A DNA stretch of 64,000 bases from BOG-908 sp963751795 (lineage in GTDB: Bacteria; Pseudomonadota; Alphaproteobacteria; Acetobacterales; Acetobacteraceae). The notes under the pieces are model-generated. The model saw only the letters and a list, made by a program, of their open reading frames with translations. It was not told the origin of the DNA and did no database searches. The position numbers were made by a program, and so were the translations under genes. The stretch spans positions 324,309 through 388,308 of the forward strand of contig CAVVVI010000003.1 in NCBI GenBank assembly GCA_963751795.1, written 5' to 3'. Positions 52,465 to 60,843 of this stretch are shown piece after piece (positions within the stretch are counted from its first letter, which is position 1; every line of letters begins with the position of its first letter).

Positions 52465-54690
52465 TCAGCCGGCCCTCCGCCGATCGGCAAACTCCGCAGC
52501 GCTGAGCAAACCCAACGTGAGACTGCCGCCGAAAAACAACAGCCACATCGTCCGGCTGAATGGCGGAGAGTACCGCCACTCGATCTCGGATGTCCCGGAC
52601 GGCAGATCGATCGCCTGGAATAGACCTTCCTGCATCATGATTCCGGCGCGGTGGCCGTTCACCCGGGCGTGCCAGCCGGGATAAAATAACTCGCGCCTGA
52701 CAAGCCGTGCCGGAGACTTGCAAGAGGCGTGCATGATGGTGCGCTCCGACGCCACGATGTTGCAGTTGCCGTTGGGCGCTTCGACATAGGGTTTGGCGTT
52801 CGGCAGTTCGAAGATATCGGTCCGGTCGTCGTGATAGACGCGTTGCGGCCCGCCTGCGCCGGTGAGTGTGAAGAGGTGCACCGCGCTCGGGGCCGCGATG
52901 TAACGCACGCCGATCGCCGCGAACGCGCGATATCTGTCCGAAACCAGAAGGGCCTGATCCCAGGATGTCTCGCCCAGAGAAGGAAACATCCCCGGTATGG
53001 CCGCCGGGTCGAGGTGAGCATGCACGTAATCCGACCAGATGAGCGGCACCGGTATGTAAACGTAGGCGATCGTATCGAGCTTGAGTATGGCGCCATAGTT
53101 CGGGAACAGCAGGTCGTCGATCGAAAAAGCGCGGTAGGTCCCTTGGTGTTCTTTCAGGAACACGATGGATGCGTCGGCAATGCGCGCATCCGTCAATCCG
53201 GAGAGAGTGGCTGTGAGGAAAAGCGCGAGGGCGTCGATGACGACCAGCGTTCCGATCGCGCGATGATAAGCGTGGGGTCTTGGCAGGCGAAGCATCAGAG
53301 TCAATGCGGCTGCGGAGCAGGCGGCCCAGGCGATGGACGTGAGCGTGAATGGGATGGTTGGGTGGCCAACGCGGAAAATGGCCAGAAATCGCGGTGCAGC
53401 CAGTCCGAGGCTGAAGCCAGCAGCGACAGCCCAACCGATCGCCGCCGCGCGTGGCACCTTGTAGGCAGGTGCTGAGATGTAGTCGTTCAAAGCCAAAGCA
53501 GCGAGTGTGCAGGCCGCCATCTCCACCGACGGCATGCCGTATCGGCACAGGAAGACAAGCTGGACGCCTGGTATGGCCCGCACGAGCTGCGTGGCGATCG
53601 GCAGGTGAAACATGGCGGCCAACAGAGCGACCATCCACGCACCCAGGAAGAGTCGCATCGACCTTGGAACCAGGCCCGTCCTGACGAGCGCGCAAAGCGC
53701 GAGCAGTGGCGCTGCTGCCCCCAGATAGCCGCCGCATTTGGCCCAGAAAGGGAGGTCCAGGTCGGACAGGATAGGGCCGAAGACATACGGGAAGAGCAGG
53801 GTGGCCGCGTGCGCCAAGCCGAGGTGAGCGTCAACCGAGATGCCGTGCGGCCCGAGAGAAGATACGGGCAACGAGATGAGGAAGGGCAGCACGGCGGGAG
53901 CAGACAGAGCCAGCCCTGCGACGCCACCGACAGCGACTCGCCTTGCAAACAGCCAGCGGATTGCCCGCGGCAGACTGCACAGCCGCATGACAGCCCAACC
54001 CAGCCCAAGGAGGCCGTCAACGAAAGCGACTTCGGGAAACCCTGCCACAAGCGATCCCGCAATCGCGAGTGCAATCAATGCCTCACCGCCGCGCCGGCCC
54101 TGCAACGCCAGTGTGCGCGTCCGCTCCAATCCCCATAACAGAAGCGGCATGAAGGCGATGGGCAAGGACGGCGCGTCAGCATACCAAGCAAACGTGCCGT
54201 TCAGTTGAAACAGCGCAGAGCCGAGCACGGCCGCCCAGCCGGACAGGCCCAGCGCGCCCAGAAAGCCCAGCATGGTCAGTCCGGCGAAGATCTGCAGCGC
54301 GATCTTCAGGTAGAGCACGCCGTGAGCGAAATGCAGAAGCAGGACGAAGGGCAGCAGAAAGGCTGCGGGCTGCATCTCGGCGGCCAGCGGCAGGCCCACG
54401 CCGGAGTACGGGTTCCACCACGGTAATTGGCCATTTAGCCAGGAATCCGCGGCCAGCTTGCCGAGTGTCATCGTCGTCAGGCCAGCATCGCCGTCGATGA
54501 ACGGCCTACCGCCGAGCAGGCCGGATTCCGGGTGCAACGGCATATCCGAGACGAACAGGAGTGGGTTCGTATCGACGAGGCCGATCAGTTCGGGCAGGTG
54601 ACCAAGAAACGGAATGAGGCAGAGCAAAAGCACGAATCGTGGGCTCGAGAGCAAGCGCCCGGTCGGTATTTCCATCGGCTTCTGCTGCAT
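52465..54690 (-). CDS. YfhO-like polytopic membrane protein
   Basis: A roughly 740-residue protein with about 12 hydrophobic segments and a soluble C-terminal part, as in the YfhO family, whose fold is related to GT-C glycosyltransferases. The extracytoplasmic loop LPWWNPYSGVGLPLAAEMQP (about residues 98-117) and the C-terminal LFYPGWHARVNGHRAG then GLFQAIDLPSGTSEIEWRY are typical. YfhO proteins are linked to glycosylation of envelope polymers; the substrate here is unknown. Start uncertain: ATG 54690 chosen, GTG 54717 or ATG 54675 possible. Its base composition looks less GC-rich than its neighbours, hinting at transfer. Confidence 0.7.
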   Translation of the reverse strand: MQQKPMEIPTGRLLSSPRFVLLLCLIPFLGHLPELIGLVDTNPLLFVSDMPLHPESGLLGGRPFIDGDAGLTTMTLGKLAADSWLNGQLPWWNPYSGVGLPLAAEMQPAAFLLPFVLLLHFAHGVLYLKIALQIFAGLTMLGFLGALGLSGWAAVLGSALFQLNGTFAWYADAPSLPIAFMPLLLWGLERTRTLALQGRRGGEALIALAIAGSLVAGFPEVAFVDGLLGLGWAVMRLCSLPRAIRWLFARRVAVGGVAGLALSAPAVLPFLISLPVSSLGPHGISVDAHLGLAHAATLLFPYVFGPILSDLDLPFWAKCGGYLGAAAPLLALCALVRTGLVPRSMRLFLGAWMVALLAAMFHLPIATQLVRAIPGVQLVFLCRYGMPSVEMAACTLAALALNDYISAPAYKVPRAAAIGWAVAAGFSLGLAAPRFLAIFRVGHPTIPFTLTSIAWAACSAAALTLMLRLPRPHAYHRAIGTLVVIDALALFLTATLSGLTDARIADASIVFLKEHQGTYRAFSIDDLLFPNYGAILKLDTIAYVYIPVPLIWSDYVHAHLDPAAIPGMFPSLGETSWDQALLVSDRYRAFAAIGVRYIAAPSAVHLFTLTGAGGPQRVYHDDRTDIFELPNAKPYVEAPNGNCNIVASERTIMHASCKSPARLVRRELFYPGWHARVNGHRAGIMMQEGLFQAIDLPSGTSEIEWRYSPPFSRTMWLLFFGGSLTLGLLSAAEFADRRRAG

Positions 54691-54846
54691 TGTTTGGCCT
54701 ATGCTGGTCAGCGGCACGCCGCCGACAGAAATCTGGCGGCCGCAAGGGTCACACGAGACGCTATCGCCGTATTTCGGCAGAACGTTCCCGAATGTCCGTG
54801 GGCGGATGGTGGGACGCGCCGGTGAATGGTCCGCCCGCCTTCATCC

Positions 54847-57606
54847 CTAATGCGCCTCGGCCCAACTGTCCCCAATCCCTGTCTCCACCGTCAAAGGCAC
54901 GCTCAGGCAGGCCGCGCCCTCCATCACCTGGCGCGCCACCGCAGCGACCGTTTCGGCCTCGGCGTCCGGAGCTTCGAACAGCAATTCGTCATGCACGCTC
55001 AGCAGCAGGCGCGCGGTCAGGCCGGCTTCGCGCAGGGCTGCGGGGATGCGCACCATGGCGCGCTTGATCACGTCGGCGGCGCCGCCCTGCAGCGGTGCGT
55101 TGATGGCCTGGCGTTCGGCGCCGGCGCGGCGCTGCATGTTGCGGTCGGCAATGCCGGGGATGGTGCAGCGGCGGCCGAACGGCGTGGTCACGTAGCCGTG
55201 AATGCGCGCTTCTTCCTTGGTGCGTTCCATGTAGGCGCGGATGCCGGGGTAGCGTTCGAAATAGGCGGCGATGTAGGTGGCGGCCTCGCCGGCGTCGATG
55301 CCGAGCTGGCGGGCCAGGCCGAAGGCGCTGATGCCGTAGATGATGCCGAAATTGATCGCCTTGGCGCGGCTGCGCGTCACGCGGTCCATCTGGTCCAACG
55401 GCACGCCGAACACTTCGCTGGCGGTGCGGGCGTGGATGTCCTGCCCGGTGGAAAAGGCTTCGCGCAGCGCGGGTATGTCGGCCACGTGCGCGAGCAGGCG
55501 CAACTCGATCTGGCTGTAATCGGCGCTGACCAGCTTGTGGCCGGGGGCGGCGACAAAGGCGCGGCGGATGCGGCCGCCTTCCTCGGTGCGGATGGGGATA
55601 TTCTGCAGATTGGGGTCGTTGCTGGACAGGCGGCCCGTGCTGGTGGCGGCCATGGCGTAGCTGGTGTGCACGCGGCCGGTGGCGGGGTTGATCTCCTCGA
55701 CCAGCGCGTCGGCATAGGTCGATTTCAGCTTGCTGAGCTGGCGCCATTCCAGCACGCGGCCGGGCAGTTCGTGGCCCAGATCGGCCAGGGTCTGCAGCAC
55801 GCTGGCATCCGTGGTCCATTGGCCGGAGGGGCTGCGTTTGCCGCCGGGCATGCCCTGCTCGTCGAACAGCACTTCGCCGAGCTGCTTGGGGCTGCCCAGG
55901 CCGAACGGGTGGCCGGCCAGGCGGTGGGCCTGCTCCTCGATGCTGGCCATGCGGCCGGCGAAATCGGCCGAAAGGCGGCGCAGTTCGGCTTCGTCCACGC
56001 GAATGCCGGCCGTCTCGGCTTCGGCCAGCACCGGCACCAGGCGGCGTTCGAGCTGTTCGTAAAGCCCGAGCGCCTGGTGCTTGCGCAAGGCGGGGCGCAG
56101 CACGGCCCACAGGCGCAGGGAAACGTCGGCGGCTTCGGCAGCATAGGCGGCGGCGCGGCCGACGGGCACGTTGGCGAAGGTGAGGCGGTTGCGGCCGGTG
56201 CCGGTGGTCTCGTCGAGCGATTTGGGCGTGTGGCCGAGGTGCAGCGGCGCGAGGTCGGCCAGGCCGTGGTCGTGCGCGCCGGCGGCCTGAGCGAAGCTGA
56301 GCAGCATCGGGTCGTCCTGCGGCTCGGGCGGCCTGGTGCCCGCAGCCTGCAGCACCAGCCGCGCATACTTGGCGTTGGCGGTGATCTTCAGCACCGATGG
56401 GTCGGCCAACAGCGGCGCCAGCAAAGCCAGCGTTTCGGCGGCCGACAGGCGCGGCTCGGTCAGTTCCTCGATCGGCAGGGGGATGTAGCAGGCGCGGCCC
56501 GGCGCGGTGGCCAGGCCGATGCCCAGCAAGCGGGCGCGCCAGGGGCGGGGGTCCAGATCGGTCTGCACATGCAGGGCCACGCGGCGGGCGCGCGTGGCCT
56601 CGGCGATCCAGCCGGCCAGCGTGGCGGCGTCGGCCACTACCTCGTAGGGGCCGTAGGCGGCCGCCGGGCCAGCCGGGCGGGCAGCGTCCGCCTCCGGCTC
56701 GGCCGGCGTATCCAGCAGGCCCAGGCGCAAGGCGGTGCTGCGGAACCCCATGCCGTGCAGCCAGTCCGACAGGCGGGTGCGGTCCAGCGCCTCGCTGCGC
56801 ATCGCCTCGATGGGCAGCGGCATCGGTGCCTCGTCGCACAGCCGCACCAGCTTTTTGGAAATGCGCGCCGCCTCGGCATGGGCGATCAGGTTGTCGCGGC
56901 GCTTGGAGGGCTTCATGCCGGGGGCGGCGTCCAGCACCGCTTCGAGGCTGCCATACTGGTTGATCAGCTCGGCGGCGCCCTTGGGCCCGATGCCGGGCAC
57001 GCCGGGCACGTTGTCCACGCTGTCGCCCATCAGGGACTGCACGTCGATCACCAGCTCGGGCGGCACGCCGAACTTCTCCATCACCTCGGCCGGCCCGATC
57101 GGCTTCTGCTTGATCGGGTCGAGCATCGTCACGCCGGGGCGCACGAGCTGCATCAGATCCTTGTCGGAGCTGACGATGGTGACGGTCGCACCCGCCTCCA
57201 GCCCGGCCTTGGCGTAGGCGGCGATCAGGTCGTCGGCTTCCCAATCCTCCAGCTCCACGCAAGCGATACCGAAAGCGGCCGTGGCCTCGCGCACCAGCTT
57301 GAATTGCGGCACGAGCTCGCTTGGCGGTTCCGGGCGCTGCGCCTTGTAGCGGTCGTAGATGCGGTTGCGAAACGTCTGGCTGCCGGCATCGAACACCACG
57401 GCCAGATGCGTGCCGACATGGGCGGCCAGGAAGCGCGCCATCATGTTGGTGAAGCCGAACACGGCGTTCACCGGCGTGCCGTCGGCCCGCGTCATCGGCG
57501 GCAACGCATGGAAGGCGCGGAAGATGTAGCCGGAGCCGTCCACCAGAACCAGGCTTGGCGCTGCGGTGCCGGCCGCCGCCGCCTCCGGAACGGGCGCCTC
57601 GGGCAC
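54847..57606 (-). CDS. polA: DNA polymerase I, proofreading site degenerate
   Basis: Repair and Okazaki-fragment polymerase of about 919 residues. The 5'-3' exonuclease domain has LVLVDGSGYIFRAFHALPP and GDSVDNVPGVPGIGPKGAAE. Polymerase motifs A (LVSADYSQIELRLLAHVAD), B (RSRAKAINFGIIYGISAFGL) and C (LLLSVHDELLFEAPDAEAET) are intact. In the 3'-5' exonuclease domain, motif I reads ALHVQTDLDP where Asp-x-Glu is expected, motif II NAKYAR has Ala for Asp, and motif III YAAEAADV has Ala for Asp, so proofreading is probably lost. GTG 57606 is a guess; upstream sequence overlaps the zinc-finger gene. Confidence 0.94.
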   Translation of the reverse strand: MPEAPVPEAAAAGTAAPSLVLVDGSGYIFRAFHALPPMTRADGTPVNAVFGFTNMMARFLAAHVGTHLAVVFDAGSQTFRNRIYDRYKAQRPEPPSELVPQFKLVREATAAFGIACVELEDWEADDLIAAYAKAGLEAGATVTIVSSDKDLMQLVRPGVTMLDPIKQKPIGPAEVMEKFGVPPELVIDVQSLMGDSVDNVPGVPGIGPKGAAELINQYGSLEAVLDAAPGMKPSKRRDNLIAHAEAARISKKLVRLCDEAPMPLPIEAMRSEALDRTRLSDWLHGMGFRSTALRLGLLDTPAEPEADAARPAGPAAAYGPYEVVADAATLAGWIAEATRARRVALHVQTDLDPRPWRARLLGIGLATAPGRACYIPLPIEELTEPRLSAAETLALLAPLLADPSVLKITANAKYARLVLQAAGTRPPEPQDDPMLLSFAQAAGAHDHGLADLAPLHLGHTPKSLDETTGTGRNRLTFANVPVGRAAAYAAEAADVSLRLWAVLRPALRKHQALGLYEQLERRLVPVLAEAETAGIRVDEAELRRLSADFAGRMASIEEQAHRLAGHPFGLGSPKQLGEVLFDEQGMPGGKRSPSGQWTTDASVLQTLADLGHELPGRVLEWRQLSKLKSTYADALVEEINPATGRVHTSYAMAATSTGRLSSNDPNLQNIPIRTEEGGRIRRAFVAAPGHKLVSADYSQIELRLLAHVADIPALREAFSTGQDIHARTASEVFGVPLDQMDRVTRSRAKAINFGIIYGISAFGLARQLGIDAGEAATYIAAYFERYPGIRAYMERTKEEARIHGYVTTPFGRRCTIPGIADRNMQRRAGAERQAINAPLQGGAADVIKRAMVRIPAALREAGLTARLLLSVHDELLFEAPDAEAETVAAVARQVMEGAACLSVPLTVETGIGDSWAEAH

Positions 57607-57640
57607 GGGCGCCTCGGGCGGGGGCGCGGCCAGGTCGATG

Positions 57641-57847
57641 CTAATGGTCCTCGTCCACCGTGCCGGGCTTGAGCACGAAGACGCGCGAGCACCACGGGCA
57701 GAAGGTCTGCTGGTGTTCGATGCGCAGCCACACGCGCGGGTGGCCCAACGGGCCGTCGCCGCCGTCGCAGGAGACCACGCGGCTATCGACCACGATCGTC
57801 TCGATCGCGCCGAAGGCAGGGGTTGGGGTTGAGGCGCCAAACGCCAT
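57641..57847 (-). CDS. Zinc-finger (CHCC-type) protein
   Basis: A 68-residue protein of the zf-CHCC family, related to a mitochondrial complex I subunit (NDUFS6). Core: IETIVVDSRVVSCDGGDGPL then GHPRVWLRIEHQQTFCPWCS, giving Cys, His, Cys, Cys metal ligands, and the end RVFVLKPGTVDEDH. In alphaproteobacteria such proteins are small, free-standing and probably bind zinc. It lies just upstream of polA on the same strand. ATG 57847 is only 32 bases from the divergent hydrolase start. Confidence 0.85.
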   Translation of the reverse strand: MAFGASTPTPAFGAIETIVVDSRVVSCDGGDGPLGHPRVWLRIEHQQTFCPWCSRVFVLKPGTVDEDH

Positions 57848-57879
57848 ACTAGGTCCTGACGGTTGCGGAGCTGCTGGGG

Positions 57880-58989
57880 ATGTCGGGCATACTACGCTGG
57901 GTCGGCGCGGTTTCAACCGCGGCCTGCGTTCTGCTGCTGCCGCCGCGTGCCGGCGGGCCGGCCCGGGCCAGCGCGGCCGTGGCCGCGGCGGCCAGCGCGG
58001 TGGCTGCCGCGCCCGGCTTTCCGGCGCCCGACCTCACCTTCACCATGCGCGACGGCGCCGTGCTGCCGGCGCGGCTGTGGCAGCCGTCGGCGGGCACGGC
58101 ACCGGCCGGCATCATCCTGGCATTACACGGCTTCACCGACAGCCGGGATGCCTGGGAGTATCCCGCATCGGCCTTCACCGCGGCCGGCTACACCGTGATC
58201 GCACCCGACCAGCGGGGCTTCGGCGCCACCGCCCAGCGCGGCGGCTGGGCCGGGCAGGCGGTGATGATCGACGATGCGGCCGAGCTGGTGGCGCAATTGC
58301 GCGCCCGCTATCCGGGGCAGCGCCTGGTGCTGATGGGCGAGAGCATGGGCGGGGCGGTGGCGATCTGCCTGGCCGCCCGCGCGCCGGCCACGGCCGATGC
58401 CTATGTGCTGGAATCCCCGGCGGTGTGGGGCCGCGGACAGATGGCGCCCGGCGTGCGGGCCGCACTGTGGACCGCCGCCGCGCTGGCGCCCGGCTGGCGG
58501 CTGAGCGGCAACGAGGTGAAGCTCGACATCGCGGCCACCGACAACCGCGCGGCGCTGCTGCGCCTGGCGCATGATCCGCTGACCACGCGCGGCGCCACCG
58601 TCGCCACGCTACGCGGCCTGGTGGATCTGATGGATTCGGCGCAGGCCGGCATGGCGCATCTGCCGGCCAACACGCTGCTGCTGGCCGGTCGGCGGGACCA
58701 GGTGATCCCGCCCGCCGCCATGGCTGCCGCCTGGGCCAAGGCGCCGCCGGCCGTGCGGCGGGCGTTCTACCTGGGCGGCTACCATCTGCTGTTCCGCGAC
58801 GAGGCGCGCGCGCTGCCGCAGGGCGACGTGCTGGCCTGGCTGGCCCATCCGGATGCCTGGCTGCCCTCGGGTGCCGACATCAACGCGGCAAGCTGGCGGG
58901 CCGACCACGCCTGGGCCGCCGACGTGTCGAGCGCGGCACCGGCCGGCACGCTGGATGCTACGGCCGGGCGGAGTTCGTGGCCCTACTAA
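57880..58989 (+). CDS. Alpha/beta hydrolase, monoglyceride lipase-like, exported
   Basis: A 369-residue serine hydrolase of the S33/Hydrolase_4 group. N-terminal hydrophobic leader (VGAVSTAACVLLLPPRAG) followed by an Ala-rich stretch suggests export or a lipoprotein-like anchor, without a lipobox. Catalytic features: oxyanion HGFTDSRDAW, nucleophile elbow LMGESMGGAVAI (Ser about residue 153), acid in AGRRDQVIPP, and histidine in GGYHLLFRD. Substrate probably a monoacyl lipid or ester; unproved. Divergent from the zinc-finger and polA pair. Confidence 0.85.
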   Translation: MSGILRWVGAVSTAACVLLLPPRAGGPARASAAVAAAASAVAAAPGFPAPDLTFTMRDGAVLPARLWQPSAGTAPAGIILALHGFTDSRDAWEYPASAFTAAGYTVIAPDQRGFGATAQRGGWAGQAVMIDDAAELVAQLRARYPGQRLVLMGESMGGAVAICLAARAPATADAYVLESPAVWGRGQMAPGVRAALWTAAALAPGWRLSGNEVKLDIAATDNRAALLRLAHDPLTTRGATVATLRGLVDLMDSAQAGMAHLPANTLLLAGRRDQVIPPAAMAAAWAKAPPAVRRAFYLGGYHLLFRDEARALPQGDVLAWLAHPDAWLPSGADINAASWRADHAWAADVSSAAPAGTLDATAGRSSWPY

Positions 58990-59002
58990 GCCGCTGCACG
59001 GC

Positions 59003-60412
59003 CTAGCGCGCGTGCATCGCCGCGATCAACGGCAGCAGGGTCGCCACCGCGTCGGCCGTCTCGGCCGCCGCCACCGTCGCCGTCTGATCGGTCAGGATGC
59101 GCGGCAGACGGCTTTGCACCACGTGCCAGCCGCCGGTGGCCTGCATCTCCGCGCACAGCATCTCGCCGGCGGCCTTGGCCATGGCGTATTCCAGCATGCC
59201 CGCGGGGCGCAGCGCCACGGCAACTGAGGACGGGTAGAACACCGTGCTGCAGCTGCCGCGCACCGCCTGGCAGCATTCGTGGAACGCCTCGACATAGAAG
59301 CGGCTGAACCGGGCGTAAGCGGCGGGCACGAACGCCTCCTGCTTTTGCAGGAAGATCTGCGGGGTGACGCAATAATAGAGCTGGTTGGGCGCGCCGGCGG
59401 CGGCCAGCTGCGGCGCCGCCGGCAGGGCGGCGTCGTAGGCCAGCGTTGTGCAGGCATCTGCACCGCGGGCGCCGTTGATGGCCTCGCACAACGCGGCCGC
59501 ATCCTGCCGGCCGCTGGCGTAGGTGATGGCCACGCGCGCGCCACCGGCGGCCAGCAGCATCGCCGTCGTGGCGCCCAGCCCGCGCGAGCCGCCGGCCACC
59601 AAAGCCTGCGTGCCGGCAAAGGCGTCCGGCGCGACATGGCCGGCCAGTTCGGCCATGGTGGGCGGCGCCACCGGGGCGTGCCGCGCAAAGGCCGACACCT
59701 TGCCGGCCAACCCGTCGCCCTGCACCGCGAGCTCGAGCAGGCGGAAGCGCTCGTCCAGTTTGGCCACCGTAAAGCCGATGCCCTCCGCGCCCGCCGGCGG
59801 GCCGAGCGTGACCGCCAGGCCGGCATAGATCGAGTGCAGGCCGGGGCAGACCATGCCCACCAGGCGGGAAGTCTGCGCCAGGCCGGAGAGCGTGCGGGCG
59901 GAGAGTGCGGCCGCGGCGTGCGGAAACGCCGCCGCGAAGGCGGCAGCGGGCACCGGGGCAGTCAGCCAGCCATGCCTCCCCGCCATCGCCGCCAGCTTCG
60001 GCGCATCCGGCGTGGCGGCATGCGGCACCGGCGGTTGCGCCAAGGCGGGCTCGGCCGCCTCGCGCGGGCCGAATTTCAGCACCGCCATCATGGCGGCCAG
60101 CCCGGCCGTCAGCACCGTGATGCGGGCGCCGGCGTCGTCCTGCCGGGTGATCTGGATGGCGGTGTCCTGATCCAGCGGGATGAATTTGGTGAACTGCACC
60201 TTCAGATGCTGCAGGCGGGCGATCGGCATGCCGTCGCGGGCGAGGGTATCCAGCATCCACAGCAGGGCGTGGATGCCGTGCACCACCGGCGCGCCGGCCT
60301 GGGTGCGGCGGGCCGCCAGCGCATCCATGTGCATGGGGTTGGTGTCGCCCGACAGGCCGGCGAACAGCGCCTGATCAGCCTGGGTGAAGCGGCGGGTGGC
60401 CGGTGCATGCAT
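59003..60412 (-). CDS. MaoC-like hydratase fused to short-chain dehydrogenase/reductase
   Basis: A 469-residue fusion. The N-terminal hot-dog domain has FTQADQALFAGLSGDTNPMH (about residues 10-29), the hydratase-2 type, with AGAPVVHGIHALLW. The middle part (about 150-260) may be a second, degenerate hot-dog unit. The C-terminal SDR domain (from about 265) has the nucleotide loop ALVAGGSRGLGATTA, a serine at FYPSSVAVAL and the catalytic pair in LEYAMAKAAGEML (Tyr-x3-Lys). Together they could hydrate/dehydrate and reduce an acyl intermediate, in fatty acid or polyketide metabolism. ATG 60412 is preceded by GGAAG; a TTG at 60433 is possible. Confidence 0.8.
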   Translation of the reverse strand: MHAPATRRFTQADQALFAGLSGDTNPMHMDALAARRTQAGAPVVHGIHALLWMLDTLARDGMPIARLQHLKVQFTKFIPLDQDTAIQITRQDDAGARITVLTAGLAAMMAVLKFGPREAAEPALAQPPVPHAATPDAPKLAAMAGRHGWLTAPVPAAAFAAAFPHAAAALSARTLSGLAQTSRLVGMVCPGLHSIYAGLAVTLGPPAGAEGIGFTVAKLDERFRLLELAVQGDGLAGKVSAFARHAPVAPPTMAELAGHVAPDAFAGTQALVAGGSRGLGATTAMLLAAGGARVAITYASGRQDAAALCEAINGARGADACTTLAYDAALPAAPQLAAAGAPNQLYYCVTPQIFLQKQEAFVPAAYARFSRFYVEAFHECCQAVRGSCSTVFYPSSVAVALRPAGMLEYAMAKAAGEMLCAEMQATGGWHVVQSRLPRILTDQTATVAAAETADAVATLLPLIAAMHAR

Positions 60413-60489
60413 CGTCGGTGGCTTCCGGGGCAAAGCGGGGCGCCCGCGCTTGGGGCAAACCGCATGCGTGCTGCCTCATTGTGGTGTGC

Positions 60490-60816
60490 ATGAGCAAGCA
60501 TCACCCCGGCAAGCACGCTTTAGACGACACCCGGCCGCATAATGTGGAAACCGGCTGGACCGACGCGATCCTGATCTGCCGCAAATGCAGCCGCAAGCTG
60601 GATGGCGGCTACGGCGCCGACGGTGGGCAGAGCCTGCGGCGTGCCCTGCGCGAGGGGCTGCGCGCGCGCGGGCAGCGCCGGCAGATGGGGCTGATGGAGG
60701 TCGCCTGCCTGGGCGTGTGCCCCAAGCGGGGCGTCACCACGATGCGGGCCAGCCGGCCCGGCCTGCTCGTCGTGGTGCCCGCCGGCGGCGAAGCGGCGCT
60801 GCTGGACGAGCGCTGA
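60490..60816 (+). CDS. Thioredoxin-like [2Fe-2S] ferredoxin domain protein
   Basis: A 108-residue protein with four cysteines arranged as ICRKCSRKL (about residues 30-38) and VACLGVCPKRGVTT (about 71-84), the C-x2-C ... C-x3-C pattern of the thioredoxin-like ferredoxin fold. A short basic/His N-terminus precedes it. It may bind an iron-sulfur cluster or another metal. Divergent from the MaoC-SDR gene by 77 bases and convergent with the degraded peptidase. Confidence 0.65.
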   Translation: MSKHHPGKHALDDTRPHNVETGWTDAILICRKCSRKLDGGYGADGGQSLRRALREGLRARGQRRQMGLMEVACLGVCPKRGVTTMRASRPGLLVVVPAGGEAALLDER

Positions 60817-60843
60817 GGCTTCGGCGCCGGCCGGGCCCCCGGC

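Noticed and set aside
54826..57672. A 948-residue plus-strand open frame opposite polA
   Set aside because: polA motifs on the other strand are complete; this frame has only compositional bias.
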